Shown here in pieces: positions 1-8,711 of a stretch of DNA of 50,313 nt. This DNA comes from Planctomycetaceae bacterium (GTDB lineage: Bacteria > Planctomycetota > Planctomycetia > Planctomycetales > Planctomycetaceae). The notes below the pieces were generated by a model. It made no database searches. It saw only the letters and a list, made by a program, of their open reading frames with translations, and was not told where the DNA came from. Numbering within the stretch: the stretch's first letter is position 1; every line of letters starts with the position of its first letter. Position numbers and translations under genes: made by a program. The stretch is from positions 1 through 50,313 of the forward strand of contig WFTL01000097.1 in assembly GCA_015485495.1 (NCBI GenBank), read 5' to 3'.

Positions 1-1393
1 GGGCATGGTGAACGGTTCGGGGCCGATCCGGGGAATGAAGGGTGGAGTCGTTCGAAGCCGGAGCAGGGCGGAGCACCGGAACACCGGCCTGCGCGAGGTG
101 TTCGGGATGCTGTTCCGAATCGGGCGCTTCGCTTTCAGACGGTCGGAAGGTGTTTCCACCGGGTAACCGGGCGTCTTCAGCATGGGGGTGGGCGTCATCG
201 GAGCCGAGGACTGGGGGCTGTGGCAGTCGGGACGGCACGGGCGGTCTCCCGGTTTCGGCCTGCCGCAGCCGGCGCAGGATGGCGATGCGTCGCGGCAGGT
301 CGCCGTCTGGCACATCCAGTCGACTGCGGTGCGTCATGGCTTCGGCAACTGCCAGGCGAACGGCTTCGGCTTCCCCTTCGGCCGGAGTCTGCGGAGCGAT
401 GCGTTCTTCTTCGGTGAGGAATTCGTACCCGAAGTGAACCTGGGATTCGGTGAAAATGCGCTGAGCGGCATAGAATCCGAGGATGCCGTCGGGGCGGACC
501 AGCAGCAGCACGTACGGCCGGGATGTGAGCAGGCCGGCGGCTCGGTGATGATGACTGGTCAGAACCGCCGACAGCAGGGGATTGTGAGTGGGAGAAAATC
601 CGTTCAGATCATCCGGGCGGATGCGGACATCAGTGGCCGGCAGCAGGAATCCGGCACCATCGATTTCGACCACGATGGGTGTGCGGGCGGTGCCCTGGGT
701 TCCGGTGAACTGCACCACCGTCGCGTCGGCATTCCGATCGGCCGGTCGGCCGGCTTCCGCCTGCTGTTTCAGCAGGGTCAGAGCGGACAAACGTGATGCG
801 ACCGTGCGTTCCGCCTCATGGGCAAGCTGTTCCTGCTCGGCCAGGCGTTGTTTCAGGATCTGAATGTCGCGTTCGGCCTGAAGGGCCTGGTCCTGCAGCC
901 GCCTGAGACGGTTCGTCTGCCGGGCGTGTTCCTGCTGCAGGGCGAGGAGTTCTTCCGGAGTCGCCAGGCTGTCCGGGTCTTCATTGCGGGACTGCTGTTT
1001 CAATCGCCGGATTTCCTGGCGGGCGGCAGAAATCTGTTCCTGCCGTTCTGCACGCTGCCGGTGGGCGCGGGCGAGTTTCTGTTTCAGCGTTTCGATCCGT
1101 TTCTGCAGCCCCTGCAGTTCTCGCCGGGCTTCCTGCAGCCGGCCGGTCAGCCGGGTCCATTCGCGTTCGGTGTCGGCGGTCCGGCTGTCCGGGGCAACGG
1201 TTTCGGGTGTGTCGGAAGCGGTTTCCTGCCGGGCGACGGAGGCGGCAGCGACCTCGGCGACCGATGCTTCCTGTTTCTGGCGGATGCGGCGGGTGGTCAC
1301 CAGCAGAAGCAGAATGAGGGCTCCCATGGTGCAGACCAGAACGGCCAGAAACGGAAAAAGCGACACTGCGTTTTGGCTGCGATGTTTCGCCAT
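1..1393 (-). CDS. Membrane-anchored coiled-coil protein, partner of the ExbB-like protein (C-terminus off the window)
   Basis: The frame is open from the ATG at 1393 to the left edge, so at least 464 residues are seen and the stop lies outside. Residues about 11-33 form a single hydrophobic span beginning SLFPFLAVLV and ending before a basic stretch (TTRRIRQK). Residues about 70-215 are rich in Gln, Arg, Glu and Leu in heptad-like order, indicating a long coiled coil. After it comes a globular part with the conserved-looking stretch SRPYVLLLVRPDGI. It follows the MotA/TolQ/ExbB-like gene by 70 bp on the same strand. I infer that it plays the ExbD/TolR-like or load-bearing role for that channel, with its C-terminal part in the periplasm. 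I recognise the type as recurrent in planctomycetes but know no defined function. Confidence 0.75.
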   Translation of the reverse strand, partial: MAKHRSQNAVSLFPFLAVLVCTMGALILLLLVTTRRIRQKQEASVAEVAAASVARQETASDTPETVAPDSRTADTEREWTRLTGRLQEARRELQGLQKRIETLKQKLARAHRQRAERQEQISAARQEIRRLKQQSRNEDPDSLATPEELLALQQEHARQTNRLRRLQDQALQAERDIQILKQRLAEQEQLAHEAERTVASRLSALTLLKQQAEAGRPADRNADATVVQFTGTQGTARTPIVVEIDGAGFLLPATDVRIRPDDLNGFSPTHNPLLSAVLTSHHHRAAGLLTSRPYVLLLVRPDGILGFYAAQRIFTESQVHFGYEFLTEEERIAPQTPAEGEAEAVRLAVAEAMTHRSRLDVPDGDLPRRIAILRRLRQAETGRPPVPSRLPQPPVLGSDDAHPHAEDARLPGGNTFRPSESEAPDSEQHPEHLAQAGVPVLRPAPASNDSTLHSPDRPRTVHHA

Positions 1394-1463
1394 GAGAACT
1401 GCCGGTCGCTGTCCGGAACGGAGCGGTGTGTCGGACGGTGCTGTGGTGGAGTTGTTGGAGCCG

Positions 1464-2717
1464 TCAGGCGGCGCTGCGGCCGCCGGACGTTCGGGCCGCC
1501 AGCAGACTCACCGCCGCCGACAGACTGGACACCGCCTGTTCCATCGCGTCGGCTGCCTGGATGGCTTCGAGATTTCGGGTGAGCTGATCCTGGAGGCGAA
1601 CGAGGCGGTCTTCGGATTCGGCCATCTGCAGGAGCGTGCGTCCCAGAGCGTGCAGAGATTCGGTCTGTTCGGCTGCCGATGCGGCGCTGACCAGCAGAGC
1701 CTGTTCCCAGTGTTCCATGCGTTCCGACAGGCGATCGATGCCGGCGGCGATGGTTTCGGCGCAGGCGTGTGCTGCGTCTTCGACGACGTTTCCGAGAGCG
1801 TTCTGCGCGGCGGAAACGGCCTGCCGGTGCGTGTCCAGCGACGCATCGACATCGTGCTGCAGATGCTGCGACAGGGCGGCGAAGTGAGTCTGCAGGGTTT
1901 CTGACCAGGCGGACTGCAGTTCCTGGCACTGCTGCTGCCAGTGTTCGGCATCCGGGATCCCGGCCGGGAGGCGGTGTTCCGATTCGGTGACGCGGGGCAG
2001 AATGTGATCGATGCCGAACTGTTCGACGGCGTTCAGCAGGTTCTGTTCGCTGCGTTCCGTGCGGAATGCGGTGAATACCAGAACGATGGACATGGCCAGG
2101 GCCAGAGCGGTCGTGTCGAAGGCGGCTTCCAGTCCTCCGACGACTTCCGGCAGAGAGGTGTCGAGCTGTTCGGGGGTGAGGTTGGCGATGGCGATGGTGA
2201 TTCCGTGCACGGTTCCCAGGAATCCGAGGATCGGGATGGCCCAGGTGATGGTGCGCACCAGGGCGTAGCTCTGGTGAAGCCGTTCGGCCGCCATTTCTGC
2301 CAGATAGCGCAGATGGGCTTCGAACCCGTCGGCTGACGACCGGTCCGTGTATTTCAGAGCGGCCTGAATGCGTTCGACCATCGGTCCGGACCGCAGCCGT
2401 TCCGGCAGGGTTTCGCACCACCGCTTCATTCCGTCCGCCGACCGGCAGTCGTCGTTTCGAGCGGCCTGTTCGACCAGGTCGGCCGCGCGGCGTTCCCGTC
2501 GCATTTTCAGCAGGCGGTGCAGCAGAATGGCCATGCCGCAGAAGAACAGAACGGTCGAGACGATTTCGATCGGATGGCTGCAGAAATAGCGGCGGACGAA
2601 CGCCTCGATGCCCGGAATGACGGGCGCTGTCAGATAAAACGCGGCAGTGACCAGCAGGCCGGCCGCGTACACGCGAAACGGCGTTTCCTGCTGAGTGGAA
2701 TCCGGCAGATCGGACAC
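1464..2717 (-). CDS. MotA/TolQ/ExbB proton-channel family protein
   Basis: A 417-residue inner-membrane protein of the family whose members use proton flow to drive work in the envelope (TolQ, ExbB, MotA). Two hydrophobic spans lie near the N-terminus. The family core follows in the second third, with WAIPILGFLGTVHGITIAI and, further on, ALALAMSIVLVFTAF, giving the usual helix-loop-helix of the channel domain. The C-terminal 180 residues are hydrophilic and predicted helical, longer than in ordinary ExbB. I place the start at the GTG at 2717, preceded by a G-rich Shine-Dalgarno-like stretch; an upstream ATG at 2807 would add 30 residues rich in Pro and Arg that look non-coding. The coiled-coil membrane protein downstream is its likely partner. 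Confidence 0.82.
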   Translation of the reverse strand: MSDLPDSTQQETPFRVYAAGLLVTAAFYLTAPVIPGIEAFVRRYFCSHPIEIVSTVLFFCGMAILLHRLLKMRRERRAADLVEQAARNDDCRSADGMKRWCETLPERLRSGPMVERIQAALKYTDRSSADGFEAHLRYLAEMAAERLHQSYALVRTITWAIPILGFLGTVHGITIAIANLTPEQLDTSLPEVVGGLEAAFDTTALALAMSIVLVFTAFRTERSEQNLLNAVEQFGIDHILPRVTESEHRLPAGIPDAEHWQQQCQELQSAWSETLQTHFAALSQHLQHDVDASLDTHRQAVSAAQNALGNVVEDAAHACAETIAAGIDRLSERMEHWEQALLVSAASAAEQTESLHALGRTLLQMAESEDRLVRLQDQLTRNLEAIQAADAMEQAVSSLSAAVSLLAARTSGGRSAA

Positions 2718-2929
2718 GTCTTGCCCCCGTTCAGCAGGGGGCCGGCCGGAACGGCAGCCGCCGGGACGCCTGGACGTTTCCGGCCAGATCGCCGGCGTGC
2801 GGATCACGCAGCCGTGAAACCGGCGTGCGGTGCCCCCCTGGACCGCACGTCACGGATCGGGCGTCCGTCGCCCGTTCCTTGTCCCTATCGACACAATCGG
2901 AAAAACCGGTTGAATCAATTTCTTCCGGA

Positions 2930-2957
2930 TCCGGATCACCGGCCGGACTGATCCGGA
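2930..2957 (-). terminator. Hairpin after the YkgJ-type gene
   Basis: A perfect 9-bp inverted repeat (TCCGGATCA / TGATCCGGA) encloses a 10-nt GC-rich loop and lies 37 bp after the stop codon of the cysteine-cluster gene. No long T-run follows on the minus strand, so it is a terminator-like hairpin rather than a classical intrinsic terminator. A second, weaker inverted repeat (CGTGCGGT / ACCGCACG) lies further down at 2824-2849. The rest of the 276 bp between this gene and the ExbB-like start shows no convincing gene. Confidence 0.45.
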
Positions 2958-2993
2958 ATCCGCCGCCCGTCCGCAGGAACGGGGCGCGTGTCA

Positions 2994-3440
2994 TCAGGAA
3001 ACTGAGAGCACGGGCAGGGCCACCGGGTCGGTTTCGCGACGGCGCGGCCGCGGCGGCAGGACGGCATGAGCGTATTCCCAGATCTGTTCGGGGGTTTCGA
3101 ACAGTTTTTCATGGGTGGCGTCGTCGTCGAATTCGCATTCGTCCGTCGTGTAATCCCGGCAGATCTGCGGCCGCGTTTCGTAAGCGCCGCAGAAGTGATT
3201 CGGCAGCAGATGCTGACAGTCCGCATGAATCATCAGGTACCAGCTGCCGTCGTCCACGAAAACGGACACCGGACCGTGCATCATGTACCAGCGAATGTGG
3301 TCGTAGTCTTCCCACGTTTTCGGCCGGTCGATCGGCAGAGCGAAGTACCGGCAGCACCTGCCGGTGCAGTATTCGCAAAGCACTTCGCCCGGTTTGAGAT
3401 CTTCTCGGGAAATCCTGGCAGTCATCGGCATCTGAATCAT
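2994..3440 (-). CDS. YkgJ-type cysteine-cluster (putative Fe-S or zinc) protein
   Basis: A protein of about 148 residues with the Cys pattern of the YkgJ/UPF0153 family: CEYCTGRCC near the N-terminus, then HADCQHL, HFCGAYETRPQICRDY and a last Cys in TTDECEFD. Such clusters are thought to bind zinc or an Fe-S centre; the biological role is not established. The motif ETRPQICRDY is the family hallmark (YxxRPxxCRxF/Y). Several starts are possible (GTG 3458, ATG 3440, ATG 3431, ATG 3425) and none has a strong ribosome-binding site. I chose 3440; MTARISREDL at 3425 is equally credible. It is followed by a terminator-like hairpin and preceded by 148 bp without a gene, so it may be transcribed alone. 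Confidence 0.8.
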   Translation of the reverse strand: MIQMPMTARISREDLKPGEVLCEYCTGRCCRYFALPIDRPKTWEDYDHIRWYMMHGPVSVFVDDGSWYLMIHADCQHLLPNHFCGAYETRPQICRDYTTDECEFDDDATHEKLFETPEQIWEYAHAVLPPRPRRRETDPVALPVLSVS

Positions 3441-3588
3441 CACAGAATCTGAACGCACACAGCAAATCGTCCGGTCCGGCCGCTGAAGCCGACAGGCGGC
3501 CGCACGAGATCAGCAGCGGGCGCACAGTGTAGTGACGCATCGGCTGCCCGCAAAGCCGTCCGTGGGCGGCGGGAAAGGGCGCGACCGA

Positions 3589-5784
3589 TCAGCGCATCGC
3601 GGCGGTTTCGGCGGTGACGGTCACGGGAATCCCTTTGAATCCCGGTGTTCGGGAAAGCGGGTCGACGTCGTGGGGCACCAGCACGCTGGCTTCCGGGCAG
3701 TACATGAGCACGTTGCCCGGACGGACATCGAAAACGCGGGCGCGGTACCAGCGGAGTTCTCCGACGGCGCTGCGCACACGAACGGGCTGGTCGGGCACCA
3801 GCTTTCTGGCAGCCATGTCGTCTGCGTTCATCAGCACCACATCGCGCCGCTCCTGGCCTCGATACAGATCTTCTTCGTCGTAGACGACCGTGTTGAACTG
3901 GCCTTCCGAACGGACTGTCAGCAGCCGGAGCTGATCGTCTGTGCAGGACGGCGGAGGCAGCTTTACGGGATGAAACCGGGCTCGTCCGTCTGCTGTGGGA
4001 AAACGTCCATTCAGCGGGTGGCGGCCGCGGACGTGGAATTCGGATCGGGTGGCGTCGATCGTCGCCATGTCCTGATACCCCGGAACGACCCGGCCGATGA
4101 GCTGACGAATGGCCTGGGGATGGCTGAGCGATGTGAAATCGACCGGTCCGTCCGTTCCGCAGACTTTCTGTGCCAGACGGGCCAGAATGTCCACTTCGCT
4201 GCGCGGTCCGGCATGGCGGGCCGGGCCGCCTTCGCTGTAGCGGACGTAGCTGAACATGGATTCCTGAGTCGTGGGGTGGGGTTCTTCGTCGCGGGCCAGC
4301 ACCGGCAGAATGATGGTTTCCCGACCGTGTCCCCACGCGTGGCCGGTGTTCAGCGTGGTGGACAGAAACACCATGGTGCCGATGGCATTCAGAGCATCGG
4401 ACGCCCAGGCGGAGTGCGGATTGCTGCCGTACAGATTGCCGCCCAGGCACAGCGCGAAATCCATGTCTCCGCGGTGAGCGGCCTGCATGCACTGCATCGT
4501 GTCGCCGCCGGACGTTTTCGGAATCTGCAGTCCGATTTCCTGTTCGAGTTTTTTCGCCAGAGCGTCGTTCAGAACCGGAGTGACGCCCACCGACCCCATT
4601 CCCTGAACATTGCTGTGGCCGCGGATGGGCATCAGGCCGGCACCGGGGCGTCCGACCATCCCGCGCAGCAGCGCCGTGGCAGCCATCAATTGCACCGTGC
4701 GGGTTCCGTGCAGATGATGCGTGACGCCCATGCACCAGCCGAACACGACGTGACGGGCCGCCACGTATTCGTCGGTCAGTTCCCGGATTTCGCGTCGCGA
4801 AAGCCCGCTGGACTGTTCGATGTCGTCCCAGGACAGTTCTTCCAGCGACCGGCGGAATTCCGGGAACCCGTGCGTGTGTGCATCGATGAAGTCCTGGTCC
4901 TGGGCGCCACGGTCCAGCAGTTCCCGGCACATGCCCGCCAGCATCGCCAGATCGCCTCCGGCATGCGGACGCACCCAGCGGCTGGCGATGGACGAACCGG
5001 TCAGCAGACTGCGGATGTCGGAAGGAACGCGGAAGGTCTGCAGTCCGGGTTCCCGGACGGGGTTGACGACGATGACACGCCCGCCGCGGCGGCGGATTTC
5101 CATCAGGGTTTTCATCAGCCGAGGGTGATTGGATGCCGGATTCGCTCCAATGAGGAAGTACAGATCGACGTCGTCCAGATCTTCCAGTCGAATCGTCCCG
5201 GTGCCCGTTCCCAGACAGCTCGTCAGTCCTGCTCCGCTGGCCTGATGACAGTAATACGAACAGTTGTGCACGGCGTTCGTCCCGAACCGGCGTGCCAGAA
5301 TCTGAAGCAGAAATCCGGCCTCATTGCCGGACCGCCCGCTGGCATAGAAGAACGACCGCTGCGGACCGGCGGCCGCCATGCGGCCGGCCGCACGATTCAG
5401 CGCTTCGTCCCAGGAAACCGGCCGAAAGTAACGGGATCCCTGTTCCCGGATCAGGGGACGCACCAGGCGACCGCTGTGTTCGAGCTGACGCGGTGACAGA
5501 GCCCGCAGCCGATCGACCGAATGTGTGGTCCAGAAGTCGTCGGGAATGCCCTTCTGCATGTCGGCCGCGGCTGCCTGAACGGATTTCTTGCACACTTCGG
5601 GAAAACGGCCCGTTTCACTCACCATGCCTCCGTTCTGACCGCCCATTCCCAGTGCACACGTTTTGCAGGCATTGCGGGAACGCAGCGCCTTCCACATGGT
5701 CCACCAGCCTGTGCGAGCGGCCAGCCGCATCACATAACGGATCGCGTTCCAGCCGCCTCCGGCTTCCGGCTGTCTGACTGGCAT
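3589..5784 (-). CDS. FdhF/YdeP-type molybdopterin oxidoreductase
   Basis: A 731-residue protein of the DMSO-reductase superfamily, in the subgroup annotated 'oxidoreductase alpha (molybdopterin) subunit' (FdhF/YdeP). Seen directly: the N-terminal CKTCALGMGGQNGG (Cys43, Cys46), which replaces the usual Cys-x2-Cys-x3-Cys cluster motif of this superfamily; NCSYYCHQASG; IGANPASNHPR of the pterin-binding fold; and a C-terminal molydopterin-dinucleotide-binding domain with DVVLMNADDMAA. There is no Tat signal, so it should be cytoplasmic. No beta subunit, FdhD or cofactor-synthesis gene is adjacent, so its electron partner is unknown. Formate dehydrogenase activity should not be assumed; relatives include acid-resistance and uncharacterised enzymes. 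A hairpin with 7-bp arms (CGGCCGC / GCGGCCG, 3477-3502) lies downstream. Confidence 0.88.
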   Translation of the reverse strand: MPVRQPEAGGGWNAIRYVMRLAARTGWWTMWKALRSRNACKTCALGMGGQNGGMVSETGRFPEVCKKSVQAAAADMQKGIPDDFWTTHSVDRLRALSPRQLEHSGRLVRPLIREQGSRYFRPVSWDEALNRAAGRMAAAGPQRSFFYASGRSGNEAGFLLQILARRFGTNAVHNCSYYCHQASGAGLTSCLGTGTGTIRLEDLDDVDLYFLIGANPASNHPRLMKTLMEIRRRGGRVIVVNPVREPGLQTFRVPSDIRSLLTGSSIASRWVRPHAGGDLAMLAGMCRELLDRGAQDQDFIDAHTHGFPEFRRSLEELSWDDIEQSSGLSRREIRELTDEYVAARHVVFGWCMGVTHHLHGTRTVQLMAATALLRGMVGRPGAGLMPIRGHSNVQGMGSVGVTPVLNDALAKKLEQEIGLQIPKTSGGDTMQCMQAAHRGDMDFALCLGGNLYGSNPHSAWASDALNAIGTMVFLSTTLNTGHAWGHGRETIILPVLARDEEPHPTTQESMFSYVRYSEGGPARHAGPRSEVDILARLAQKVCGTDGPVDFTSLSHPQAIRQLIGRVVPGYQDMATIDATRSEFHVRGRHPLNGRFPTADGRARFHPVKLPPPSCTDDQLRLLTVRSEGQFNTVVYDEEDLYRGQERRDVVLMNADDMAARKLVPDQPVRVRSAVGELRWYRARVFDVRPGNVLMYCPEASVLVPHDVDPLSRTPGFKGIPVTVTAETAAMR

Positions 5785-6414
5785 AACTGTGTCTCCCGTT
5801 CAGGCCCCTTTTCGTCTGTCGGCCGCATCGTAACGCACAGAGCGCGGCGAGACACGTGCCCGTTCGGGTGCGGTCATTCAGACGAACACGGGGCGCCTGC
5901 CTGGAACCGACTGCCGTGTCAGACTGGTGCGAGAACCGGGCACGCCGTATTCCTGGGAGGCCGACAGCGGCCGCCGAATGCGTCCGGTTGTTCCCCTGCC
6001 CGGACATCTTCATCGGGTCGTTCCGTCGACTTCATCCGGTCGACGGCCCAGGCGGCGTGTGTCCCGGCAGAATGGTGCGACGGAGAATCGAGCCATGATT
6101 CCACGCCCGGCCGGCCGGCGCGAACCGTACGAAGCCGATTCCCGCGACCCGCACCGCACCGCATCGGCTGGCCTGCTGAGTTGTCCGGGATGGGGGTTGG
6201 GAGGTATCTGCAGAGGTTGTCGGCGGCAGCGATGATGACCGCGCGACCATTCGCAGACTGCATGCTGCCTGCCGACCGCACTGCGGGAATGCCGGAACGG
6301 CCGAAACGTTTCCACGTTTCAGCCGTTCCGGACCCGAATTCTCTGCACGCGTCATCCGGTTCCGGCCGGGACGTATCAGCCGGAAAGCAGATGCGCATTC
6401 CGGTTCCGCCGTGC
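5785..6414. other. 630-bp intergenic region with inverted repeats
   Basis: This lies between the gap stop codon and the start of the molybdopterin oxidoreductase, both on the minus strand. Open frames exist on both strands but none shows family motifs, a credible ribosome-binding site or the codon pattern of the neighbours. It holds the strong hairpin at 6292-6331 (listed separately) and a perfect 8-bp inverted repeat, CCGTCGAC / GTCGACGG with an 8-nt loop, at 6023-6046. The part nearest 5785 must carry the promoter of the oxidoreductase, but I cannot point to a specific box. Confidence 0.5.
6292..6331 (-). terminator. Strong terminator-like hairpin after gap
   Basis: Two 18-nt arms, 6292-6309 and 6314-6331, pair with a single mismatch around the 4-nt loop TTCC. 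The hairpin lies about 85 bp after the gap stop codon. No U-run follows in either direction, so it could end transcription only with help, or protect the 3' end of the gap message. Confidence 0.5.
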
Positions 6415-7461
6415 TTACAGCGCGGCCAGTTTTTCGATGAGTTCCACGGTGCGGCACGAATAGCCGTATTCGTTGTCGTACCATCCGAGGCATTTGACCA
6501 TGTTCCCGCCCATCACGGTGGTGAACCCGGAATCGAAGATGCAACTGTGCGAGTTGCCGATGATGTCGGACGAGACGATGGGGTCTTCGGTGTATTCCAG
6601 AATCCCCTTCAGGTCGCCTTCCGCAGCCGCCCGCACGGCCGCATTGACGTCTTCGGCCGTGGTCGTGGACCCCACGATGCATGTGAGATCGGTGATGCTG
6701 CCGGTGGCCACCGGAACCCGCAGGGCCATACCGGTCAGCTTTCCGTCGACAGCCGGAAAGACCTTGCCGACCGCCCGGGCGGCTCCTGTGGATGTCGGAA
6801 TGATGTTGATGGCCGCAGCGCGGGAACGACGCGGGTCCGAATGGAGCTGATCGGCCACCTTCTGATCATTCGTGTAGGCATGGCATGTCGTGATGAGGCC
6901 GTGCTCGACGCCTCCGAAGTTTTCATGCAGCACACGAATCATGGGCGCCAGGCTGTTCGTTGTGCAGCTGGCGTTGGAGATGCAGCGGTGTTCCGAGGTG
7001 AGCTGGTCATCGTTGACACCGCAGACGACAGTGAGGTCTTCGCCTTTGGCCGGGGCGGAAATCACGACTTTCTTCGCGCCGGCATTCAGGTGAGAATCGA
7101 ACCCGGGTTTGCCGTCGGCTGCCCGGCTGGTGAAAAAACCGGTGGATTCCAGAGCCACGTCGACGCCCAGATCGGCCCACGGCAGATTGCCAGGATCGCG
7201 TTCCGAACAGATTTTGATTGTGTGGCCGTTGACCACCAGATCATTGCCGCTGACTTCCACGTCGCCGCTGAAACGCCCCTGAGAACTGTCGTATTTGAAC
7301 AGATTGCGCAGAGCCTTCGTGGCACCCAGATCGTTGATGGCCACCACTTCGATATCGGCCGTCCGGTCTTCGCTGGCCTGACGAGCCACGATGGCCCGCA
7401 GAGTGATCCGGCCGATGCGGCCGAACCCGTTGATTCCCACTCTCACCGTTGGACGTGACAT
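6415..7461 (-). CDS. gap: Glyceraldehyde-3-phosphate dehydrogenase
   Basis: Cytoplasmic glycolytic enzyme that converts glyceraldehyde 3-phosphate, NAD and phosphate to 1,3-bisphosphoglycerate. The 348-residue length is about normal for type I GAPDH. Visible are the Rossmann motif GINGFGRIG (residues 9-17), AINDL (Asp44) at the end of the second strand, which fits NAD preference, the active-site SNASCTTN with Cys166, and the C-terminal [10 protein letters not shown] chose the ATG at 7461, which gives the canonical start [14 protein letters not shown] and has GAGGGAG upstream; an in-frame ATG at 7488 adds nine unconserved residues. It stands alone, with long non-coding regions on both sides and a strong hairpin downstream. 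Confidence 0.97.
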   Translation of the reverse strand: MSRPTVRVGINGFGRIGRITLRAIVARQASEDRTADIEVVAINDLGATKALRNLFKYDSSQGRFSGDVEVSGNDLVVNGHTIKICSERDPGNLPWADLGVDVALESTGFFTSRAADGKPGFDSHLNAGAKKVVISAPAKGEDLTVVCGVNDDQLTSEHRCISNASCTTNSLAPMIRVLHENFGGVEHGLITTCHAYTNDQKVADQLHSDPRRSRAAAINIIPTSTGAARAVGKVFPAVDGKLTGMALRVPVATGSITDLTCIVGSTTTAEDVNAAVRAAAEGDLKGILEYTEDPIVSSDIIGNSHSCIFDSGFTTVMGGNMVKCLGWYDNEYGYSCRTVELIEKLAAL

Positions 7462-7847
7462 GGACAAACTTTCTCCCTCAGGAAACACGGCGCCGACAGC
7501 GCCGCAGACTCAAAGCGAACCGGATTCCACGGAAATCCGTGTTCGAAACCAAACAACCGCCGGACTTCGTCGCAGTGGCACGGACAGCGATGACGCTGTG
7601 CCGGGGTCTTCCTGGTTCTCAGCAGCAGTGGAGAACCCGCCTGGACCACCCATGTGATCCCGAATCGGGAGCCATCCTAACGGCGCCGAACGGGTTTGCA
7701 AGCTGAGTGCGTCGGTGGTGTCCGTTCGTTCACAATTCGTTCACATTCCGGAGAAACCGGATACCGCACAGGAGAAAACCGGATGCTGTTCTGCATGGGA
7801 ACGGCGGCTGTGTGTGCGGTCGGGCACGGTCGGACGAAGCCCGTCCA
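7462..7847. other. 386-bp region upstream of gap
   Basis: No credible gene. This is the region between the SDR stop and the gap start and should carry the gap promoter. It contains a perfect inverted repeat CACGGA-AA-TCCGTG at 7528-7541, about 70 bp before the gap start, an imperfect hairpin at 7577-7602, and tandem 11-bp repeats at 7728-7749 that are listed separately. Confidence 0.5.
7728..7749. promoter_or_regulatory. Tandem 11-bp direct repeat, PHO-box-like
   Basis: Two adjoining 11-mers, GTTCACAATTC and GTTCACATTCC, share the core GTTCACA at exactly one helical turn. Direct repeats of this period are the usual target of OmpR/PhoB-type response regulators, and GTTCAC cores are known for PhoP in actinobacteria. 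The site lies about 270 bp upstream of the gap start. Function is inferred from form only. Confidence 0.3.
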
Positions 7848-8711
7848 TCAGGACTCCGCGGCGGAGTCGACAGTGTGTGCTGTTTGCGTGGCCGATGCCT
7901 GGACATCGGCCACGCGCTGCGTGAACCGCCGCGATGCCGCAAGGATCAGTTTTTCACCCAGACGCGGAAATGCGGTTTTCAGCGCCATAATCGGTCTCAT
8001 GGGAGGCCGGTTCACGATGATTTCCGGAGGACCTGTTCGAATGGCTTTCAGCACGGCCCGGGCCACGGCCTGAGCGGTGGTGCCGCCGACGACAGGCGAT
8101 GTGGTGCGCCCGGATGCGGTCACCATCCGATCGTAAATGCCGCCGTCCGTCGTGAATCCGGGACAGATCGCCGTGGCTGTGATCCCCTGTTTCAGATATT
8201 CCCCCCGCAGTCCTTCGGTGAATCCGATGAGAGCCGCCTTGGTGGCTCCGTAGACGGCGCCAAATGCCGGGCAGTGTTTGCCGGCAGTGGACGCCATATT
8301 GATGATCGCTCCGGACTTCTGTTCCAGCATGACCGGAAGAACAAGCCGGGTGAGCAGAACTGCGCCCGTGAAATTCACGTCGATCGTCTGTCGCACCTGT
8401 TCGACTGAGAGGCGTTCAAAATGTTCAAAGCATTCGACGCCCGCATTGTTCACCAGAACATCCATGCGTCCGAAACGTTCCCGCGTCTGTGCGACCAGCC
8501 GTTCCAGGTCGTCCGCATCGGACACATCGCAGGGAATGCTGACGGCTGAGGCGCCCTGCTGTTCGAGCCGCTGACGGACCTGATCGAGTCGGTCGACCGA
8601 TCGGGCCGCCAGGACGACCGACCATCCTTCTGACGCCAGCCGCTCCGCCACAGCCCGTCCGATTCCCGCGGAAGCTCCGGTCACGACGGCCACTTTGGAT
8701 TGATCGTTCAT
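7848..8711 (-). CDS. Short-chain dehydrogenase/reductase (SDR)
   Basis: A 287-residue classical-type SDR, so an NAD(P)-dependent oxidoreductase acting in the cytoplasm on an unknown alcohol or carbonyl substrate. The cofactor motif TGASAGIG is at residues 11-18, NNAG at 88-91, and the catalytic residues are Ser141, Tyr154 and Lys158 (in VYGATKAA). The residues after the second strand (AARSVDR) include an Arg that often goes with NADP preference. The C-terminal 40 residues extend beyond the usual fold. The last codons form a perfect 12-bp inverted repeat (7886-7915). The gene upstream is divergent, so it has its own promoter within 8712-9007, where I see no distinct box. Confidence 0.9.
   Translation of the reverse strand: MNDQSKVAVVTGASAGIGRAVAERLASEGWSVVLAARSVDRLDQVRQRLEQQGASAVSIPCDVSDADDLERLVAQTRERFGRMDVLVNNAGVECFEHFERLSVEQVRQTIDVNFTGAVLLTRLVLPVMLEQKSGAIINMASTAGKHCPAFGAVYGATKAALIGFTEGLRGEYLKQGITATAICPGFTTDGGIYDRMVTASGRTTSPVVGGTTAQAVARAVLKAIRTGPPEIIVNRPPMRPIMALKTAFPRLGEKLILAASRRFTQRVADVQASATQTAHTVDSAAES
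7886..7915 (-). repeat. Perfect 12-bp inverted repeat inside the SDR 3' end
   Basis: GCGTGGCCGATG and CATCGGCCACGC flank a 6-nt loop. It lies within the last 25 codons of the SDR gene, 38 bp before the stop. It could act as a transcription terminator or 3' stabiliser that overlaps coding sequence. Confidence 0.5.

Noticed and set aside
6031-6045. 15-mer TTCATCCGGTCGACG also found near 40130
   Set aside because: One shared 15-mer is about what chance predicts in 50 kb, and the flanks do not match.
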